A program made the translations under genes and the position numbers. Below are positions 30,480 through 40,861 of a DNA stretch of 64,000 nucleotides, in pieces. The notes under the pieces are model-generated. The model was not told where the DNA came from and made no database searches. It saw nothing but the letters and a program-made list of their open reading frames with translations. The DNA comes from Leclercia adecarboxylata (lineage in GTDB: Bacteria > Pseudomonadota > Gammaproteobacteria > Enterobacterales > Enterobacteriaceae). The DNA is taken from positions 112,864 to 176,863 of the forward strand of contig DERO01000019.1 of NCBI GenBank assembly GCA_002360945.1. The letters are read 5' to 3'. Numbering within the stretch: the stretch's first letter is position 1; every line of letters starts with the position of its first letter.

Positions 30480-31016
30480 TTACAGCAGACCGAGCAGGGA
30501 GAACAGGAAGTACCCGGCGATAATCATCAGCACCGGCAGCACGTAGAGCGTGAAAATTTGCAGGAAAATGGTGTGATTGGGCACGACGATACGCGATTCG
30601 ATCTGCTCGCGGGTTAACCCCTCTTCCCCTTTCGCCTTCTCCAGAATCAGCTGCGCCTCCAGCCCTTCGCGAAGTAAGCGGGTCTGTCTGCGCATCCGCG
30701 CTCCTGAAGCCTGCAGGGCCAGGGCAATAAAGATCAGGGCAAAGATAATCCAGAAGGCGATGTTCATCCCCTGACGGAAGTCGGGCGTTGGAGAGTTGTA
30801 CCAGAAGAAATTCAGGAACGGCGTGTTAAAGCGCATCATCTCGATCATGACGTGGGCAAAATCCAGCATCACGGCATTGATCCCGGCCTGCTTTTCGCTG
30901 TGGTCATAGATAAATTTCAGGACGGAAACAATTGTCGAGATCACCGCCGGGATAAAAATTACCCATCCGGCGATGATCTTCAGTATCGCTACACGTCCAG
31001 CTTGTTGATATGTCAT
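30480..31016 (-). CDS. yniB: YniB, predicted inner-membrane protein
   Basis: 178 residues from MTYQQAGRVAILK, equal in length to E. coli YniB. Three or four hydrophobic segments (~10-33, ~80-105, ~150-175) and a cytoplasmic charged stretch (RRQTRLLREGLEAQLILEKAKGEEGL...). Function unknown. The longer frame (start 31040) adds eight residues not in the family. It is divergent from hxpB. Confidence 0.92.
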   Translation of the reverse strand: MTYQQAGRVAILKIIAGWVIFIPAVISTIVSVLKFIYDHSEKQAGINAVMLDFAHVMIEMMRFNTPFLNFFWYNSPTPDFRQGMNIAFWIIFALIFIALALQASGARMRRQTRLLREGLEAQLILEKAKGEEGLTREQIESRIVVPNHTIFLQIFTLYVLPVLMIIAGYFLFSLLGLL

Positions 31017-31161
31017 CGGTTCCTCGTTGTTAAAATGCATCCTTTGAGGCTAAGTCTACCTGCTGGTTGTCATTTTCGCCCGTTCTTTGCGGGTGATATG
31101 ATAAATTGCCAGAGATAGGTAGCCTTTACCCCTGATCAACACCCACGAAAGGAGAAGTTGC

Positions 31162-31830
31162 ATGTCGACGCCGCGTCAAATTCTTGCAGCCATTTTTGAT
31201 ATGGATGGATTACTGATTGATTCCGAGCCGCTCTGGGATCGTGCTGAACTGGATATGATGGCCAGCCTGGGCGTGGATATCAGCCGCCGTCACGAACTGC
31301 CGGACACCCTTGGCCTGCGCATCGATATGGTGGTTGAACTCTGGTATGCGCACCAGCCGTGGGTGGGGCCGGGCCGGGACGAGGTCACCGACCGTATTAT
31401 CAACCGGGCCCTGACGCTGGTGGAAGAGAATCGCCCGCTGTTAAAAGGCGCACGTGAGGCCGTGGCGCTGTGCAAGGCGCAGGGGCTGAAAGTGGGCCTC
31501 GCCTCCGCCTCACCGCTGCACATGCTGGAAAAGGTGCTGATTATGTTTGATCTGCGCGACAGCTTCGATGCCCTGGCCTCGGCTGAAAAACTGCCTTACA
31601 GCAAGCCGCATCCGCAGGTCTATATGGACTGCGCCGCGAAGCTGGGCGTCGATCCGACCACCTGCGTGGCGCTGGAAGACTCCGTTAACGGCATGATCGC
31701 CAGCAAAGCGGCCCGGATGCGCTCGATCGTCGTCCCCGCAGAAGAGAATCAGCATGACGCCCGCTACGCGCTGGCGGACGTTAAGCTCACTTCGCTGCAG
31801 GACCTCACCGCGGCGCATCTGCGCGGGTAA
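31162..31830 (+). CDS. hxpB: Hexitol phosphatase B / 2-deoxyglucose-6-phosphate phosphatase
   Basis: 222 residues, as in E. coli HxpB (YniC). HAD phosphatase: catalytic motif DMDGLLIDSEPLW (nucleophile Asp ~13), motif II serine in SASPLHML, Lys in YSKPHPQVYM (~150) and motif III LEDSVNGM (~172). It dephosphorylates sugar and hexitol phosphates such as 2-deoxyglucose-6-P and sorbitol-6-P. Ribosome site AAGGAGAAG. Confidence 0.95.
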   Translation: MSTPRQILAAIFDMDGLLIDSEPLWDRAELDMMASLGVDISRRHELPDTLGLRIDMVVELWYAHQPWVGPGRDEVTDRIINRALTLVEENRPLLKGAREAVALCKAQGLKVGLASASPLHMLEKVLIMFDLRDSFDALASAEKLPYSKPHPQVYMDCAAKLGVDPTTCVALEDSVNGMIASKAARMRSIVVPAEENQHDARYALADVKLTSLQDLTAAHLRG

Positions 31831-31883
31831 TTAACGCCGGCGGGCAACACCCTGTTGCCCGCAAACATGATCCATATATTATT

Positions 31884-31902
31884 TTTAAAACATCATTTCA
31901 TT
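31884..31902. promoter_or_regulatory. KdgR-like operator upstream of kduD
   Basis: TTTAAAACATCATTTCATT agrees with the KdgR consensus AATRAAAYRNYRTTTYATT (recalled from memory) at 17 of 19 positions. It ends 5 bp before the -35 of a good promoter. Confidence 0.65.
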
Positions 31903-31907
31903 TTAGT

Positions 31908-31936
31908 TTGATATTCCCTTTCCCTGCTTCTATGCT
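31908..31936 (+). promoter_or_regulatory. kduD promoter
   Basis: TTGATA (31908-31913), a 17-bp spacer and TATGCT (31931-31936), 42 bp before the kduD start. Sigma-70 type by sequence. Confidence 0.6.
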
Positions 31937-31977
31937 TATCTCAGAACAACTATACCCCCCTACTTTCTGAGGTCTGT

Positions 31978-32739
31978 ATGATACTGGATGCCTTTAATCT
32001 TTCAGGAAAAGTTGCCATCGTTACCGGCTGTGATACCGGCCTCGGCCAGGGCATGGCGCTGGGTCTGGCCCAGGCAGGCTGCGACATCGTGAGCGTCAAT
32101 CGTCGGATCCCGGAAGAGACTGCCGCTGGCGTTAAAGCGCTGGGGCGTAAATTTCTGGCCATCCGGGCCGACCTCAGCAAGCAGGATGGCATTAACGATA
32201 TTGTTGAGCAGACGGTCGCCGAAATGGGGCGCGTCGATATTCTGGTGAATAACGCTGGCACCATTCGTCGGGAAGATGCCCTGACCTTTAGCGAGAAGGA
32301 CTGGGATGAGGTGATGAATCTCAACCTGAAGTCGGTCTTTTTCCTGTCCCAGGCCGTGGCCCGTCAGTTCATAGCCCAGGGGCAAGGCGGCAAAATCATT
32401 AACATTGCCTCCATGCTGTCGTTCCAGGGGGGGATCCGGGTTCCCTCTTATACCGCCTCGAAAAGCGGCGTGCTGGGGATCACCCGCCTGCTGGCTAACG
32501 AGTGGGCGCATCACGGCATCAACGTTAACGCCATCGCGCCGGGCTATATGGCAACCAACAACACCCAGCAGTTACGCGACGACGAACAGCGCAGCAAAGA
32601 GATCCTCGACCGCATTCCGGCGGGTCGCTGGGGTAAGCCAGAAGATCTGCAGGGCCCTGCGATATTTCTGGCTTCGTCGGCTTCGGACTATGTTAACGGC
32701 TATACCCTCGCCGTCGATGGGGGCTGGCTCGCACGTTAA
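31978..32739 (+). CDS. kduD: 2-dehydro-3-deoxy-D-gluconate 5-dehydrogenase (KduD)
   Basis: 253 residues, the KduD length, and very similar to E. coli KduD (CDTGLGQGMALGLAQAGCD; IRREDALTFSEKDWDEVMN; IAPGYMATNNTQQLR). It is a short-chain dehydrogenase with the TGxxxGxG cofactor motif (~17), NNAG (~92), and catalytic Ser-Tyr-x3-Lys in SMLSFQGG...SYTASKSG. KduD reduces DKI to KDG in pectin/uronate breakdown. There is no kduI next to it, unlike the usual kduID pair. This gene is absent between yniC and ydjM in E. coli K-12. A KdgR-type operator and a strong promoter precede it; ribosome site GAGGT. Confidence 0.93.
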   Translation: MILDAFNLSGKVAIVTGCDTGLGQGMALGLAQAGCDIVSVNRRIPEETAAGVKALGRKFLAIRADLSKQDGINDIVEQTVAEMGRVDILVNNAGTIRREDALTFSEKDWDEVMNLNLKSVFFLSQAVARQFIAQGQGGKIINIASMLSFQGGIRVPSYTASKSGVLGITRLLANEWAHHGINVNAIAPGYMATNNTQQLRDDEQRSKEILDRIPAGRWGKPEDLQGPAIFLASSASDYVNGYTLAVDGGWLAR

Positions 32740-32797
32740 CAGCTTTGTGACAAAGAGTTACACCGTCACTGCTTCCGTATACTGTATAAAATCCCTA

Positions 32798-32817
32798 TAC
32801 TGGATGCATCGACAGTT
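32798..32817. promoter_or_regulatory. LexA box of ydjM
   Basis: TACTGGATGCATCGACAGTT contains CTG-N10-CAG, 14 bp upstream of the ydjM start. A second, weaker half site (TACTGTATAAAATCCC, from 32780) precedes it; E. coli ydjM is known to carry two LexA boxes. Confidence 0.75.
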
Positions 32818-32831
32818 TAGTGGGTTTTATC

Positions 32832-33422
32832 ATGACGGCGGAAGGTCATCTGCTCTTTTCTCTCGCCTGCGCAGTGTTTGCCAAAAACGCTGAGCTTACA
32901 CCGGTGCTGGCGCAGGGTGACTGGTGGCATATCGTGCCATCGGCAGTTTTGACCTGCCTGTTACCTGATATCGATCACCCCAAGTCGCTGCTCGGGCAGC
33001 GGCTGAAGTGGATCTCCAAACCCATTGCCCGCGCCTGCGGCCATCGCGGCTTTACCCACAGCCTGCTGGCGGTGTTTGCCGCGCTTACTCTCTTCTATTT
33101 AAAAGTACCTGACAGCTGGCTGATCCCGGCGGATGCTATCCAGGGGATGGTGCTGGGCTATCTGAGCCATATTCTGGCCGACATGCTCACCCCGGCGGGC
33201 GTTCCCCTGTTGTGGCCCTGCCGCTGGCGCTTTCGTCTGCCGATCCTCAGGCCGCAAAAAGGCAACCAGTTGGAGCGCGCCCTGTGCATGGCCCTGTTCG
33301 CCTGGGCGGTGTGGATGCCGCAAACCATTCCGGAAAACGGTGCCGTGCGATGGTCTTCGCACATGATTAATTCCCTGCAGTTTCAGTTCAACCGCTTTAT
33401 TCATCATCAAAGTGAGCAGTAA
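32832..33422 (+). CDS. ydjM: YdjM, SOS-induced inner-membrane hydrolase-like protein
   Basis: 196 residues from MTAEGHLLFSLACAVF, as in E. coli. It belongs to the LexA-regulated YdjM/YbcI metal-dependent hydrolase-like family (DUF457): conserved LLPDIDHP (~45), HRGFTHS (~75) and YLSHILADMLTPAG (~108) histidine/aspartate motifs lie between hydrophobic helices. Function in the SOS response is unknown. An upstream in-frame ATG (32820) overlaps the edge of the LexA box and is not used. Confidence 0.93.
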   Translation: MTAEGHLLFSLACAVFAKNAELTPVLAQGDWWHIVPSAVLTCLLPDIDHPKSLLGQRLKWISKPIARACGHRGFTHSLLAVFAALTLFYLKVPDSWLIPADAIQGMVLGYLSHILADMLTPAGVPLLWPCRWRFRLPILRPQKGNQLERALCMALFAWAVWMPQTIPENGAVRWSSHMINSLQFQFNRFIHHQSEQ

Positions 33423-33552
33423 CTGGACGAATTCAGCCGTTTTGGCATAAACCATTCCATTTGAATATAAGGGACTGGATCACACTTCTGATAATCTTGC
33501 GGCAACAAGGTCGGACCTAATACCGATCTGCAATTCAATCAGGAGAACTGGG

Positions 33553-34944
33553 ATGAATTTTCCATTAATCGCGAACATCGTGGTGTTCGTCGGCTTACTG
33601 CTGTTGCTGGCGCAGTCGCGTCATAAGCAGTGGAGCCTGGCCAAAAAAGTACTGGTCGGTCTGGTGATGGGCGTGGTCTTTGGCCTGGCGCTGCAGGCCA
33701 TTTACGGTGCCAGCAACCCGGTACTGAAAGACTCTATCCAGTGGTTTAACATTGTCGGTAACGGCTACGTTCAGCTGCTGCAGATGATTGTTATGCCGCT
33801 GGTGTTTGCCTCTATTCTGAGCGCGGTTGCCCGTCTGCATAACGCCTCCCAGCTGGGTAAAATCAGCGTCCTGACCATCGGTACGCTGCTGTTTACGACC
33901 CTGATCTCAGCCCTGGTGGGCGTGCTGGTCACCAACCTGTTTGGCCTGACCGCAGAAGGTCTGGTGCAAGGCACCGCGGAAACCGCGCGCCTGACCGCCA
34001 TCGAGACCAACTATGCGGGTAAAGTGGCGGATCTCACCGTACCGCAGATGGTGCTCTCCTTTATCCCGAAAAACCCGTTTGCCGATCTGACCGGGGCTAG
34101 CCCGACGTCGATCATTAGCGTGGTGATTTTCGCTGCTTTCCTCGGCGTGGCTGCGCTGAAGTTGCTGAAAGATGACGCGCCGAAAGGCCAGCGCGTGCTG
34201 ACCGCCATCGACACCCTGCAGAGCTGGGTGATGAAGCTGGTGCGTCTGGTGATGCAGCTGACCCCGTACGGCGTGCTGGCGCTGATGACCAAAGTGGTGG
34301 CAGGCTCTAACCTGCAGGACATCATCAAGCTGGGCAGCTTTGTGGTCGCCTCTTACCTTGGTCTGGGCATCATGTTTGTGGTGCACGGCATTCTGCTTGG
34401 CGTGAACGGCGTGAGCCCGCTGAAATACTTCCGTAAAGTATGGCCGGTGCTGACCTTCGCCTTCACCAGCCGCTCCAGCGCCGCCTCTATTCCGCTGAAC
34501 GTGGAAGCGCAGACCCGTCGCCTGGGCGTGCCGGAATCGATCGCTAGCTTCTCCGCCTCCTTTGGCGCGACTATTGGTCAGAACGGTTGTGCTGGCCTCT
34601 ATCCGGCAATGCTGGCGGTGATGGTAGCGCCAACGGTGGGCATTAACCCGCTGGATCCGGTCTGGATTGCGACCCTGGTCGGGATTGTGACCGTCAGCTC
34701 TGCCGGCGTAGCCGGTGTGGGCGGCGGCGCGACCTTCGCCGCACTGATCGTGCTGCCTGCGCTGGGTCTGCCGGTGACGCTGGTGGCCCTGCTGATCTCC
34801 GTGGAACCGCTGATCGACATGGGCCGTACTGCGCTGAACGTCAGCGGCTCCATGACTGCCGGTACGCTCACCAGCCAGTGGTTGAAGCAGACCGATAAAG
34901 CGGTACTGGACAGTGAAGAACATGCGGAACTGGCGCATCGTTAA
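33553..34944 (+). CDS. tcyP: L-cystine/cystine:proton or sodium symporter
   Basis: 463 residues (E. coli TcyP/YdjN is 463). Dicarboxylate/amino-acid:cation symporter fold (GltPh-like) with about eight transmembrane helices, the reentrant-loop motif [10 protein letters not shown] (~305) and the substrate/cation motif around [11 protein letters not shown] and [15 protein letters not shown]. TcyP imports cystine for sulfur and redox balance. Ribosome site AGGAGA. A strong terminator follows. Confidence 0.96.
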   Translation: MNFPLIANIVVFVGLLLLLAQSRHKQWSLAKKVLVGLVMGVVFGLALQAIYGASNPVLKDSIQWFNIVGNGYVQLLQMIVMPLVFASILSAVARLHNASQLGKISVLTIGTLLFTTLISALVGVLVTNLFGLTAEGLVQGTAETARLTAIETNYAGKVADLTVPQMVLSFIPKNPFADLTGASPTSIISVVIFAAFLGVAALKLLKDDAPKGQRVLTAIDTLQSWVMKLVRLVMQLTPYGVLALMTKVVAGSNLQDIIKLGSFVVASYLGLGIMFVVHGILLGVNGVSPLKYFRKVWPVLTFAFTSRSSAASIPLNVEAQTRRLGVPESIASFSASFGATIGQNGCAGLYPAMLAVMVAPTVGINPLDPVWIATLVGIVTVSSAGVAGVGGGATFAALIVLPALGLPVTLVALLISVEPLIDMGRTALNVSGSMTAGTLTSQWLKQTDKAVLDSEEHAELAHR

Positions 34945-34957
34945 TCGCCTCCCGCAC

Positions 34958-34993
34958 AAAAAAAACCGCCTTCAGCAATGAAGGCGGTTTTTT
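34958..34993. terminator. Bidirectional terminator between tcyP and cedA
   Basis: AAAAACCGCCTTCA / TGAAGGCGGTTTTT perfect stem with a GCAA loop, T-rich on both sides. It ends tcyP and the convergent cedA. Confidence 0.93.
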
Positions 34994-35001
34994 ATTATCT
35001 G

Positions 35002-35241
35002 TTAATCCTCAACCTCTTCTTCCTGGCGAACCTGTGCCGCCCAGCGCTGAGCCGACTCCGGGACGGTAAACGCCGGGGAACGGCGAAAACGCTCGCCAAT
35101 CAGCACAAAGGCCACATATTTGCCGCGTAACAACCAGACGTCACGAAAGCCATCCAGCTTGCTGGCATGTTCTGGCGGCGCGGGTTCAACGCGGGGCTGG
35201 TAACTGATAACAGGACGATTTTGTTGGCGAAGAGGTTTCAT
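35002..35241 (-). CDS. cedA: Cell division activator CedA
   Basis: 79 residues from MKPLRQQNRPVISYQPRVEP; E. coli CedA is 80 residues and similar throughout (GFRDVWLLRGKYVAFVL, SPAFTVPESAQRWA). It is a small DNA-binding protein that restores division in dnaAcos overinitiation mutants and has been reported to bind RNA polymerase. A longer frame to 35334 has no counterpart. No clear Shine-Dalgarno precedes the start. Divergent from katE. Confidence 0.9.
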   Translation of the reverse strand: MKPLRQQNRPVISYQPRVEPAPPEHASKLDGFRDVWLLRGKYVAFVLIGERFRRSPAFTVPESAQRWAAQVRQEEEVED

Positions 35242-35388
35242 AAGCAGCGGGTTCACTAAAGCAAACTCAAAAATTAGTAAATTCCTATGATAGCCGATTG
35301 CCCCTCCTGCGTCGCGTCCCACGTACCTCATCAAGCGTAAGTGGTAGCTATAAATCAGGTTTTCACCCGGCTCACCGCTGACATTGTT

Positions 35389-35395
35389 CTATAGT
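35389..35395 (+). promoter_or_regulatory. katE sigma-S type -10 element
   Basis: CTATAGT resembles the sigma-S extended -10 (CTATACT). The start site it predicts is about 54 bp upstream of katE, the same distance as the mapped E. coli katE start (from memory). Confidence 0.6.
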
Positions 35396-35454
35396 TAATG
35401 AGTTTTGACACAAATACGACCGCGTTTCAGCGATGAAAACAGGAGACGAGTGCA

Positions 35455-37713
35455 ATGTCGCAAAATGATAAGCCCCACCACCCGCAGCAATCCCCGGTCC
35501 ATGACGAAAATGAAGCGAAACCCGGCCTGGACTCCCTGGCCCCGGACGATGGCTCCCACCGCGCCAGTCCGGTCCCTACTCCTCCGGGTCAGGAACCCAC
35601 TGCGCCAGGCAGCCTGAAGGCGCCGGACACGGGTAATGAAAAGCTGAACGCGCTGGATGCAGTGCGTAAGGGCGGCGAAAATTTCCCCCTCACCACCAAC
35701 CAGGGGGTACGCATCGCGGACGATCAAAACTCCCTGCGCGCCGGTACGCGCGGCCCGACCCTGCTGGAAGATTTCATCCTGAGGGAGAAGATCACCCATT
35801 TCGACCATGAGCGCATCCCGGAGCGTATCGTTCACGCCCGCGGCTCGGCCGCGCACGGCTATTTCCAGCCTTACAAAAACCTGAGCGATATCACCAAAGC
35901 CGCCTTCCTCTCTGACCCGGATAAAATCACGCCGGTGTTTGTCCGCTTCTCCACGGTACAGGGTGGCGCAGGCTCCGCCGATACGGTGCGCGACATTCGC
36001 GGATTCGCCACCAAGTTCTATACCGAAGAGGGGATTTTTGACCTGGTGGGCAACAACACGCCAGTCTTCTTTATTCAGGATGCCCATAAGTTCCCCGATT
36101 TTGTCCATGCGGTGAAGCCGGAGCCCCACTGGGCGATCCCACAGGGTCAGAGCGCACACGATACCTTCTGGGACTATGTCTCGCTGCAGCCTGAAACTCT
36201 GCACAACGTCATATGGGCGATGTCCGACCGCGGCATTCCCCGCAGCTATCGCACCATGGAAGGGTTTGGCATCCACACCTTCCGGCTGATCAATGCCGAA
36301 GGCAAAGCCACCTTTGTGCGCTTCCACTGGAAGCCGGTGGCCGGCAAGGCCTCACTGGTGTGGGATGAGGCGCAGAAGCTCACCGGGCGCGATCCCGACT
36401 TCCATCGTCGCGATCTGTGGGAAGCCATCGAAGCGGGCGACTTCCCGGAATATGAGCTTGGTTTCCAGCTGATCCCGGAAGAGGACGAGTTCAAATTTGA
36501 TTTTGACCTGCTCGACCCGACCAAGCTGATCCCCGAGGAGCTGGTGCCGGTTCAGCTGGTGGGCAAAATGGTGCTCAACCGTAACCCGGACAACTTCTTC
36601 GCCGAAAACGAGCAGGCCGCCTTCCACCCAGGGCACATCGTCCCCGGGCTGGACTTTACCAACGACCCGCTGTTGCAGGGGCGTCTGTTCTCCTACACCG
36701 ATACGCAGATCAGCCGTCTGGGCGGGCCGAACTTCCACGAGATCCCGATCAACAAGCCAACCTGTCCGTACCATAACTTCCAGCGTGACGGGATGCACCG
36801 GATGGAGATCGACACCAATCCGGCCAACTACGAGCCCAACTCGATCAACGATAACTGGCCGCGCGAAACCCCGCCGGGGCCAAAACGCGGCGGCTTTGAG
36901 TCGTATCAGGAGCGCGTGGAAGGGACTAAAATCCGCGAGCGCAGCCCGTCGTTTGCTGAGTATTATGCCCATCCGCGCCTGTTCTGGCACAGCCAGACCC
37001 CCGTCGAGCAGGAGCACATTATTGGCGCCTTCAGCTTTGAGCTGAGCAAAGTGGTGCGAACCTATATCCGCGAGCGGGTGGTCGATCAGCTGGCACGCAT
37101 TGATATCACCCTGGCTCAGGGCGTGGCAGAGAATCTGGGGCTCACTCTCACCGAGGAGCAACGTAATCTGGCCCCGCCGCAGGACGTCAGCGGTCTGAAG
37201 AAAGATCCGTCCCTCAGCCTGTATGCCGTTCCCGGCGGCGATATCAAAGGCCGCGTTGTGGCGGTACTGCTCAACGATACCCCGCGAGCCAGCGACGTGC
37301 TGGCGGTACTGCGGGCGCTGAAGGCTAAAGGCGTGCACGCGAAGCTGCTCTATTCGCGGATGGGAGAAGTGACCGCTGATGACGGCTCGGTGCTGCCGGT
37401 GGCGGCGACGTTTGCCGGATCGCCGTCTCTGACCGTTGATGCGGTGGTGGTGCCCTGCGGCGATATCCAGAGCCTGCTCAACAACGGGGATGCCGCCTAT
37501 TATCTGCTGGAAGCCTACAAGCACCTTAAGCCGATTGCGCTGGCGGGCGATGCGCGGCAGTTCAAACCGCTGCTGAAGGTAGCAGATCAGGGCGAAGAAG
37601 GGATTATCGAAGGTGATACTGCGGCAGGCGCGTTTATGGACGAGCTGGTGTTGCAGATGGCGGCGCACCGGGTCTGGTCGCGTCGGAGTAAAATCGCCAG
37701 CATTCCGGCGTAA
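35455..37713 (+). CDS. katE: Catalase HPII
   Basis: 752 residues, E. coli HPII being 753. Large-subunit clade 2 catalase: a disordered Pro-rich N-terminal arm (~1-75), the catalase core with heme-pocket His (~128, [10 protein letters not shown]) and Asn (~200, [11 protein letters not shown]), the proximal Tyr region RLFSYTDTQ (~415) and a C-terminal flavodoxin-like domain (~600-750). It removes H2O2 in stationary phase. Ribosome site AGGAGA; sigma-S -10 upstream. A BIME lies between it and convergent chbG. Confidence 0.97.
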   Translation: MSQNDKPHHPQQSPVHDENEAKPGLDSLAPDDGSHRASPVPTPPGQEPTAPGSLKAPDTGNEKLNALDAVRKGGENFPLTTNQGVRIADDQNSLRAGTRGPTLLEDFILREKITHFDHERIPERIVHARGSAAHGYFQPYKNLSDITKAAFLSDPDKITPVFVRFSTVQGGAGSADTVRDIRGFATKFYTEEGIFDLVGNNTPVFFIQDAHKFPDFVHAVKPEPHWAIPQGQSAHDTFWDYVSLQPETLHNVIWAMSDRGIPRSYRTMEGFGIHTFRLINAEGKATFVRFHWKPVAGKASLVWDEAQKLTGRDPDFHRRDLWEAIEAGDFPEYELGFQLIPEEDEFKFDFDLLDPTKLIPEELVPVQLVGKMVLNRNPDNFFAENEQAAFHPGHIVPGLDFTNDPLLQGRLFSYTDTQISRLGGPNFHEIPINKPTCPYHNFQRDGMHRMEIDTNPANYEPNSINDNWPRETPPGPKRGGFESYQERVEGTKIRERSPSFAEYYAHPRLFWHSQTPVEQEHIIGAFSFELSKVVRTYIRERVVDQLARIDITLAQGVAENLGLTLTEEQRNLAPPQDVSGLKKDPSLSLYAVPGGDIKGRVVAVLLNDTPRASDVLAVLRALKAKGVHAKLLYSRMGEVTADDGSVLPVAATFAGSPSLTVDAVVVPCGDIQSLLNNGDAAYYLLEAYKHLKPIALAGDARQFKPLLKVADQGEEGIIEGDTAAGAFMDELVLQMAAHRVWSRRSKIASIPA

Positions 37714-37718
37714 AAAAA

Positions 37719-37781
37719 GCCGGGTGGCGAAACGCCGCCCGGCAGTCTCGTAGGCCGGGTAAGCGCAAGCGCCACCCGGTA
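37719..37781. repeat. REP pair (BIME) between katE and chbG
   Basis: One REP hairpin GCCGGGTGGCGaaaCGCCGCCCGGC (37719-37743) and a second inverted unit starting GTAGGCCGGGTAAGCG (37750-37781). Same family as the unit after aroH. It sits between convergent 3' ends. Confidence 0.85.
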
Positions 37782-37786
37782 TTTCC

Positions 37787-38545
37787 TCACAAATCCCCGA
37801 ACGTCCCCAGACGATACCCACGCTCGGCAATCGCATATTTCAGCGACGTCGAGGTCAGCACATCCAGCTCCGTCAGCCGCGGCCAGCAGTAGGCGCTTTT
37901 ACGAATGATGTTATCAATGAATGCCGGGTGCGTCATCACCTCCAGCGAGCGTTCGCCCTGCTGCACGGAGCGATCCAGCACGCTGAGGAACAGCGCCTCA
38001 CTGATTTCCTCGCCATAAAAGGCGCTGCTGAACCCGTCGGTGGTGGGCGGCAGTTCGACATTCATCTCCCCTATCCCTTCGACCAACGGATCGACACGCA
38101 GCGCCACCCCTTTACGGCGGGCAAACTCGGCCACCAGCGGGAAGATGGCCGGGATCATATGCACATGGTGATGGCTGTCGATATGGGTCGGCTCGCGCCC
38201 GAAGAGATCGACAAAGCGATTGAACTGACAGTCCAGCTCGCGGGCAATCTCCTCCAGCGGTAACGTCCCCTGCTCTGCCATCTCCCAGATCCATTTCCCC
38301 AGCTGTCCCTCGCGGGTCAGCCCCGGCATCGGCGTCAGCGGCAGGCCGAGGGTCAGAACAAAGTGCATCCCGACGCCCAGTTCCGGCAGCGCGCGGCTGA
38401 GTTCCGCCGCGTGCTCAATCGCATCGCCGTTAACCATGGCGGTGGTTGAGGTCACCACCCCGTGCCGACAGGCTTCCACGATGCCGTAGTTCTGCCCTTT
38501 TGACAGACCAAAATCATCGGCATTGACGATCAGCAGATATTCCAT
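37787..38545 (-). CDS. chbG: Chitooligosaccharide deacetylase
   Basis: 252 residues (E. coli ChbG 249). YdjC-family deacetylase with its metal-binding residues in [11 protein letters not shown] (~7-17), the histidine motif [10 protein letters not shown] (~120) and the catalytic region near the C-terminus. It removes one acetyl group from chitobiose-6-phosphate and chitotriose-6-phosphate, which is required for ChbF to act and for ChbR to be induced. Last gene of the operon, 11 bp after chbF, with GAGGG ribosome site. Confidence 0.94.
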   Translation of the reverse strand: MEYLLIVNADDFGLSKGQNYGIVEACRHGVVTSTTAMVNGDAIEHAAELSRALPELGVGMHFVLTLGLPLTPMPGLTREGQLGKWIWEMAEQGTLPLEEIARELDCQFNRFVDLFGREPTHIDSHHHVHMIPAIFPLVAEFARRKGVALRVDPLVEGIGEMNVELPPTTDGFSSAFYGEEISEALFLSVLDRSVQQGERSLEVMTHPAFIDNIIRKSAYCWPRLTELDVLTSTSLKYAIAERGYRLGTFGDL

Positions 38546-38556
38546 AGCGATCCCTC

Positions 38557-39912
38557 TTAGTGCTGCTCGCTTTTCAGTTTATCGATAGCGGCGGCAAAGT
38601 TCGGCAGCCATTTTTCATGGGCCAGAATCAGGTCGCGCGCCAGCTTCTCGGCATCACGATCGGACTGCACCAGCGGGCTCAGGTTCAGGGCCAGCAGCAC
38701 GTCGTTCAACTCGCCGCTGATTGCCGCCTGGCTTGCCGCCACTTCAAAGCCCTTGATGGTGTGGATCAGCCCCATCACCTTGTCGTCGAAATGGGTCAGA
38801 CGCGGATGCGGCTTCGCCCCCTCGCGGCCAAGGATGCAGGTCATTTCCACCGCCCAGTCCGCCGGGATATTATCAATGTGGCCGTGGTGCGGCACGTTGA
38901 CGTAGTGCTCCGCCTGCTTGTCGTTGTAGATGGCGTTAATCACTTCGCAGGCCGCGTCGGAGTAATAGGCCCCGCCGCGCTGCTCCAGCTCTTTTGGCTT
39001 CACGTTCAGATCCGGATTCTTATACAGATCGAACAGCTGTTTTTCCACCTTCTGCACCACCTGGGCGCGGGCGCCACCTTTGTAGTACTCGCCCATCTCA
39101 ATCGCCAGCATCTCTTTCAGCTTGAAGTAGTAGAGCAGATAGGAGCACGGCAGCAGGTTCAGGGAGCGGATCAGCCCTTCGCTGAACGGCAGGTCGAAGA
39201 TATTCTTCACCGAACTGGCTTTCAGGGTGCCCGACGCCACACCGTCCAGCAGTTCGGCAAAGCGCGACTGGCCGTTGACCAGCACATCTTTGATAAAGAC
39301 CATGTGGTTCAGGCCGAACAGGTCGATGGAGAGCTCGTCGCTGTCGGTCAGGGCCAGCACGTCGCGGATAAACATCTTCATGCCGATCGGAATATTACAC
39401 ACCCCGATAAAGCGTTTGAAATCGGTATGGCGGTAGACCGCTTCGGTCACCATCCCGGCCGGGTTGGTAAAGTTGATCACCCACGCCTGAGGGCAGATCT
39501 CCTGCACGTCTTTGATGATGTCGAACACCACCGGGATGGTACGCAGCCCTTTGAACAGGCCGCCGGCACCGTTGGTCTCCTGACCCAGATAGCCGTAGCT
39601 CAGCGGGATGCGTTCATCCAGCTCGCGCGCCTTCAGCTGACCAACGCGCAGCTGGGTGGTAACAAAATCGGCATCTTTCAGCGCCTGGCGACGATCAAGG
39701 GTTTTATGCACGGTCATCGGGACGCCCGCTTTTTTCACCATCCGCTGACAGAGGTCGAAAATAATATCGAGCTTCTCCTGGCCCTCGGCCACGTCCACCA
39801 GCCACAGTTCGCTGACCGGCAGTTCATGATAACGCTTGAGGAACCCTTCCAGTAATTCCGGGGTGTAACTGCTTCCGCCGCCGATGGTCACTACTTTCAG
39901 TTTCTTTTGCAT
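38557..39912 (-). CDS. chbF: 6-phospho-beta-glucosidase/chitobiase ChbF
   Basis: 451 residues (E. coli 450). GH4 glycosidase using NAD+ and Mn2+: N-terminal nucleotide-binding motif [18 protein letters not shown], metal/substrate motifs [10 protein letters not shown] (~170, with the metal Cys) and [10 protein letters not shown] (~200). It cleaves chitobiose-6-phosphate derivatives. A 102-bp gap, with a GC hairpin (39993-40011), separates it from chbR, and a TATACT box lies in that gap, so a weak internal promoter is possible. Confidence 0.95.
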   Translation of the reverse strand: MQKKLKVVTIGGGSSYTPELLEGFLKRYHELPVSELWLVDVAEGQEKLDIIFDLCQRMVKKAGVPMTVHKTLDRRQALKDADFVTTQLRVGQLKARELDERIPLSYGYLGQETNGAGGLFKGLRTIPVVFDIIKDVQEICPQAWVINFTNPAGMVTEAVYRHTDFKRFIGVCNIPIGMKMFIRDVLALTDSDELSIDLFGLNHMVFIKDVLVNGQSRFAELLDGVASGTLKASSVKNIFDLPFSEGLIRSLNLLPCSYLLYYFKLKEMLAIEMGEYYKGGARAQVVQKVEKQLFDLYKNPDLNVKPKELEQRGGAYYSDAACEVINAIYNDKQAEHYVNVPHHGHIDNIPADWAVEMTCILGREGAKPHPRLTHFDDKVMGLIHTIKGFEVAASQAAISGELNDVLLALNLSPLVQSDRDAEKLARDLILAHEKWLPNFAAAIDKLKSEQH

Positions 39913-40014
39913 AATATTCTCCCTGGGAGATCCGCCATTAAAGTATAGCGATCCCTTCCCACTTATTTGGGCAAGTATTGAAGTCGATATTCCCGGCGGC
40001 GATGCCGCCGGACG

Positions 40015-40833
40015 TTAATTAATAACCGTGATATTTTTCCGGTAGCTGTTAGGTGTAAATGTGGTCAATTTCTTAAAGGTCTTAATAAACAGGCTCGGAC
40101 TGCTGTAACCGGATTCATAAGCAATATCCGTCACCGAATAGTTGGTGATCTCCAGCTGTTTCCTGGCGAAATTGATCCGTATTTCATTAATTATTTGCAC
40201 CGGCGTTTTCTGATAATAACGCTGGGTCGCCCGGGTCAGGTACTCCTGTGATTTACCCGACAGCGCCACCATATTCTCCAGCGCGTTTTCCCCAAAACGC
40301 AGTTTGTCGTGCATCATTTCAACGGTGGTGCGCAGCCATTGCGGAATGTCGTCCGTCGCCTGCTGCTCTTCGCGATAGTGGCGTAAGCGGTTGACGACGT
40401 AGAAGGTCACCGTTTCAATGAATTCATCAAATTCATTGTCACGAAAGTTAAGCGAGGCAATCACGGTGTCGATCCAGTTCAGGAACTCACTTTTGACGTG
40501 ATAAACCTGCGAGGCGACAAAGCAGAACGGCAGCAGCGGCGCGTAGTGGGTGTCGAAGAAGCGTTTACTGATGCCGACGTTGAGAATGCGCGTGGCGCCA
40601 AAGTCGTAAAAGCTCTGATGATGGGACCCCATCGGGATAAAGACGAAGTCCCCGCGCTCCAGCAGTACCCGCTTGCCGTTGATTTCCTGGAAATAGCGGC
40701 CGGTCAGCACAATGGTGAATTCATAGTAGTCATGCTGATGCAGACCGCTGATGCTCTCCACCTTGTTGTAGATAAACACATGAAAATTTTTACCATTGAA
40801 CAGCTGTTGTTCCCGGGCGGTAGTGATTTCCAT
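40015..40833 (-). CDS. chbR: ChbR, AraC-family dual regulator of the chb operon
   Basis: 272 residues from [16 protein letters not shown], eight shorter than E. coli at the N-terminus. N-terminal cupin sensing domain (~15-110, [19 protein letters not shown]) and C-terminal AraC DNA-binding domain (two helix-turn-helix motifs, ~170-270; [23 protein letters not shown]). It represses the operon without sugar and activates it with chitobiose. Ribosome site AGGAGGT is excellent, supporting this start. Confidence 0.95.
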   Translation of the reverse strand: MEITTAREQQLFNGKNFHVFIYNKVESISGLHQHDYYEFTIVLTGRYFQEINGKRVLLERGDFVFIPMGSHHQSFYDFGATRILNVGISKRFFDTHYAPLLPFCFVASQVYHVKSEFLNWIDTVIASLNFRDNEFDEFIETVTFYVVNRLRHYREEQQATDDIPQWLRTTVEMMHDKLRFGENALENMVALSGKSQEYLTRATQRYYQKTPVQIINEIRINFARKQLEITNYSVTDIAYESGYSSPSLFIKTFKKLTTFTPNSYRKNITVIN

Positions 40834-40861
40834 GGCGCTGACCTCCTGCTATCAGTCTGGC

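Noticed and set aside
39993..40011. Perfect CCGGCGGC/GCCGCCGG hairpin between chbR and chbF as a terminator
   Set aside because: It has no T-tract on either strand and lies inside the operon; it may affect mRNA stability but a terminator call is not justified.
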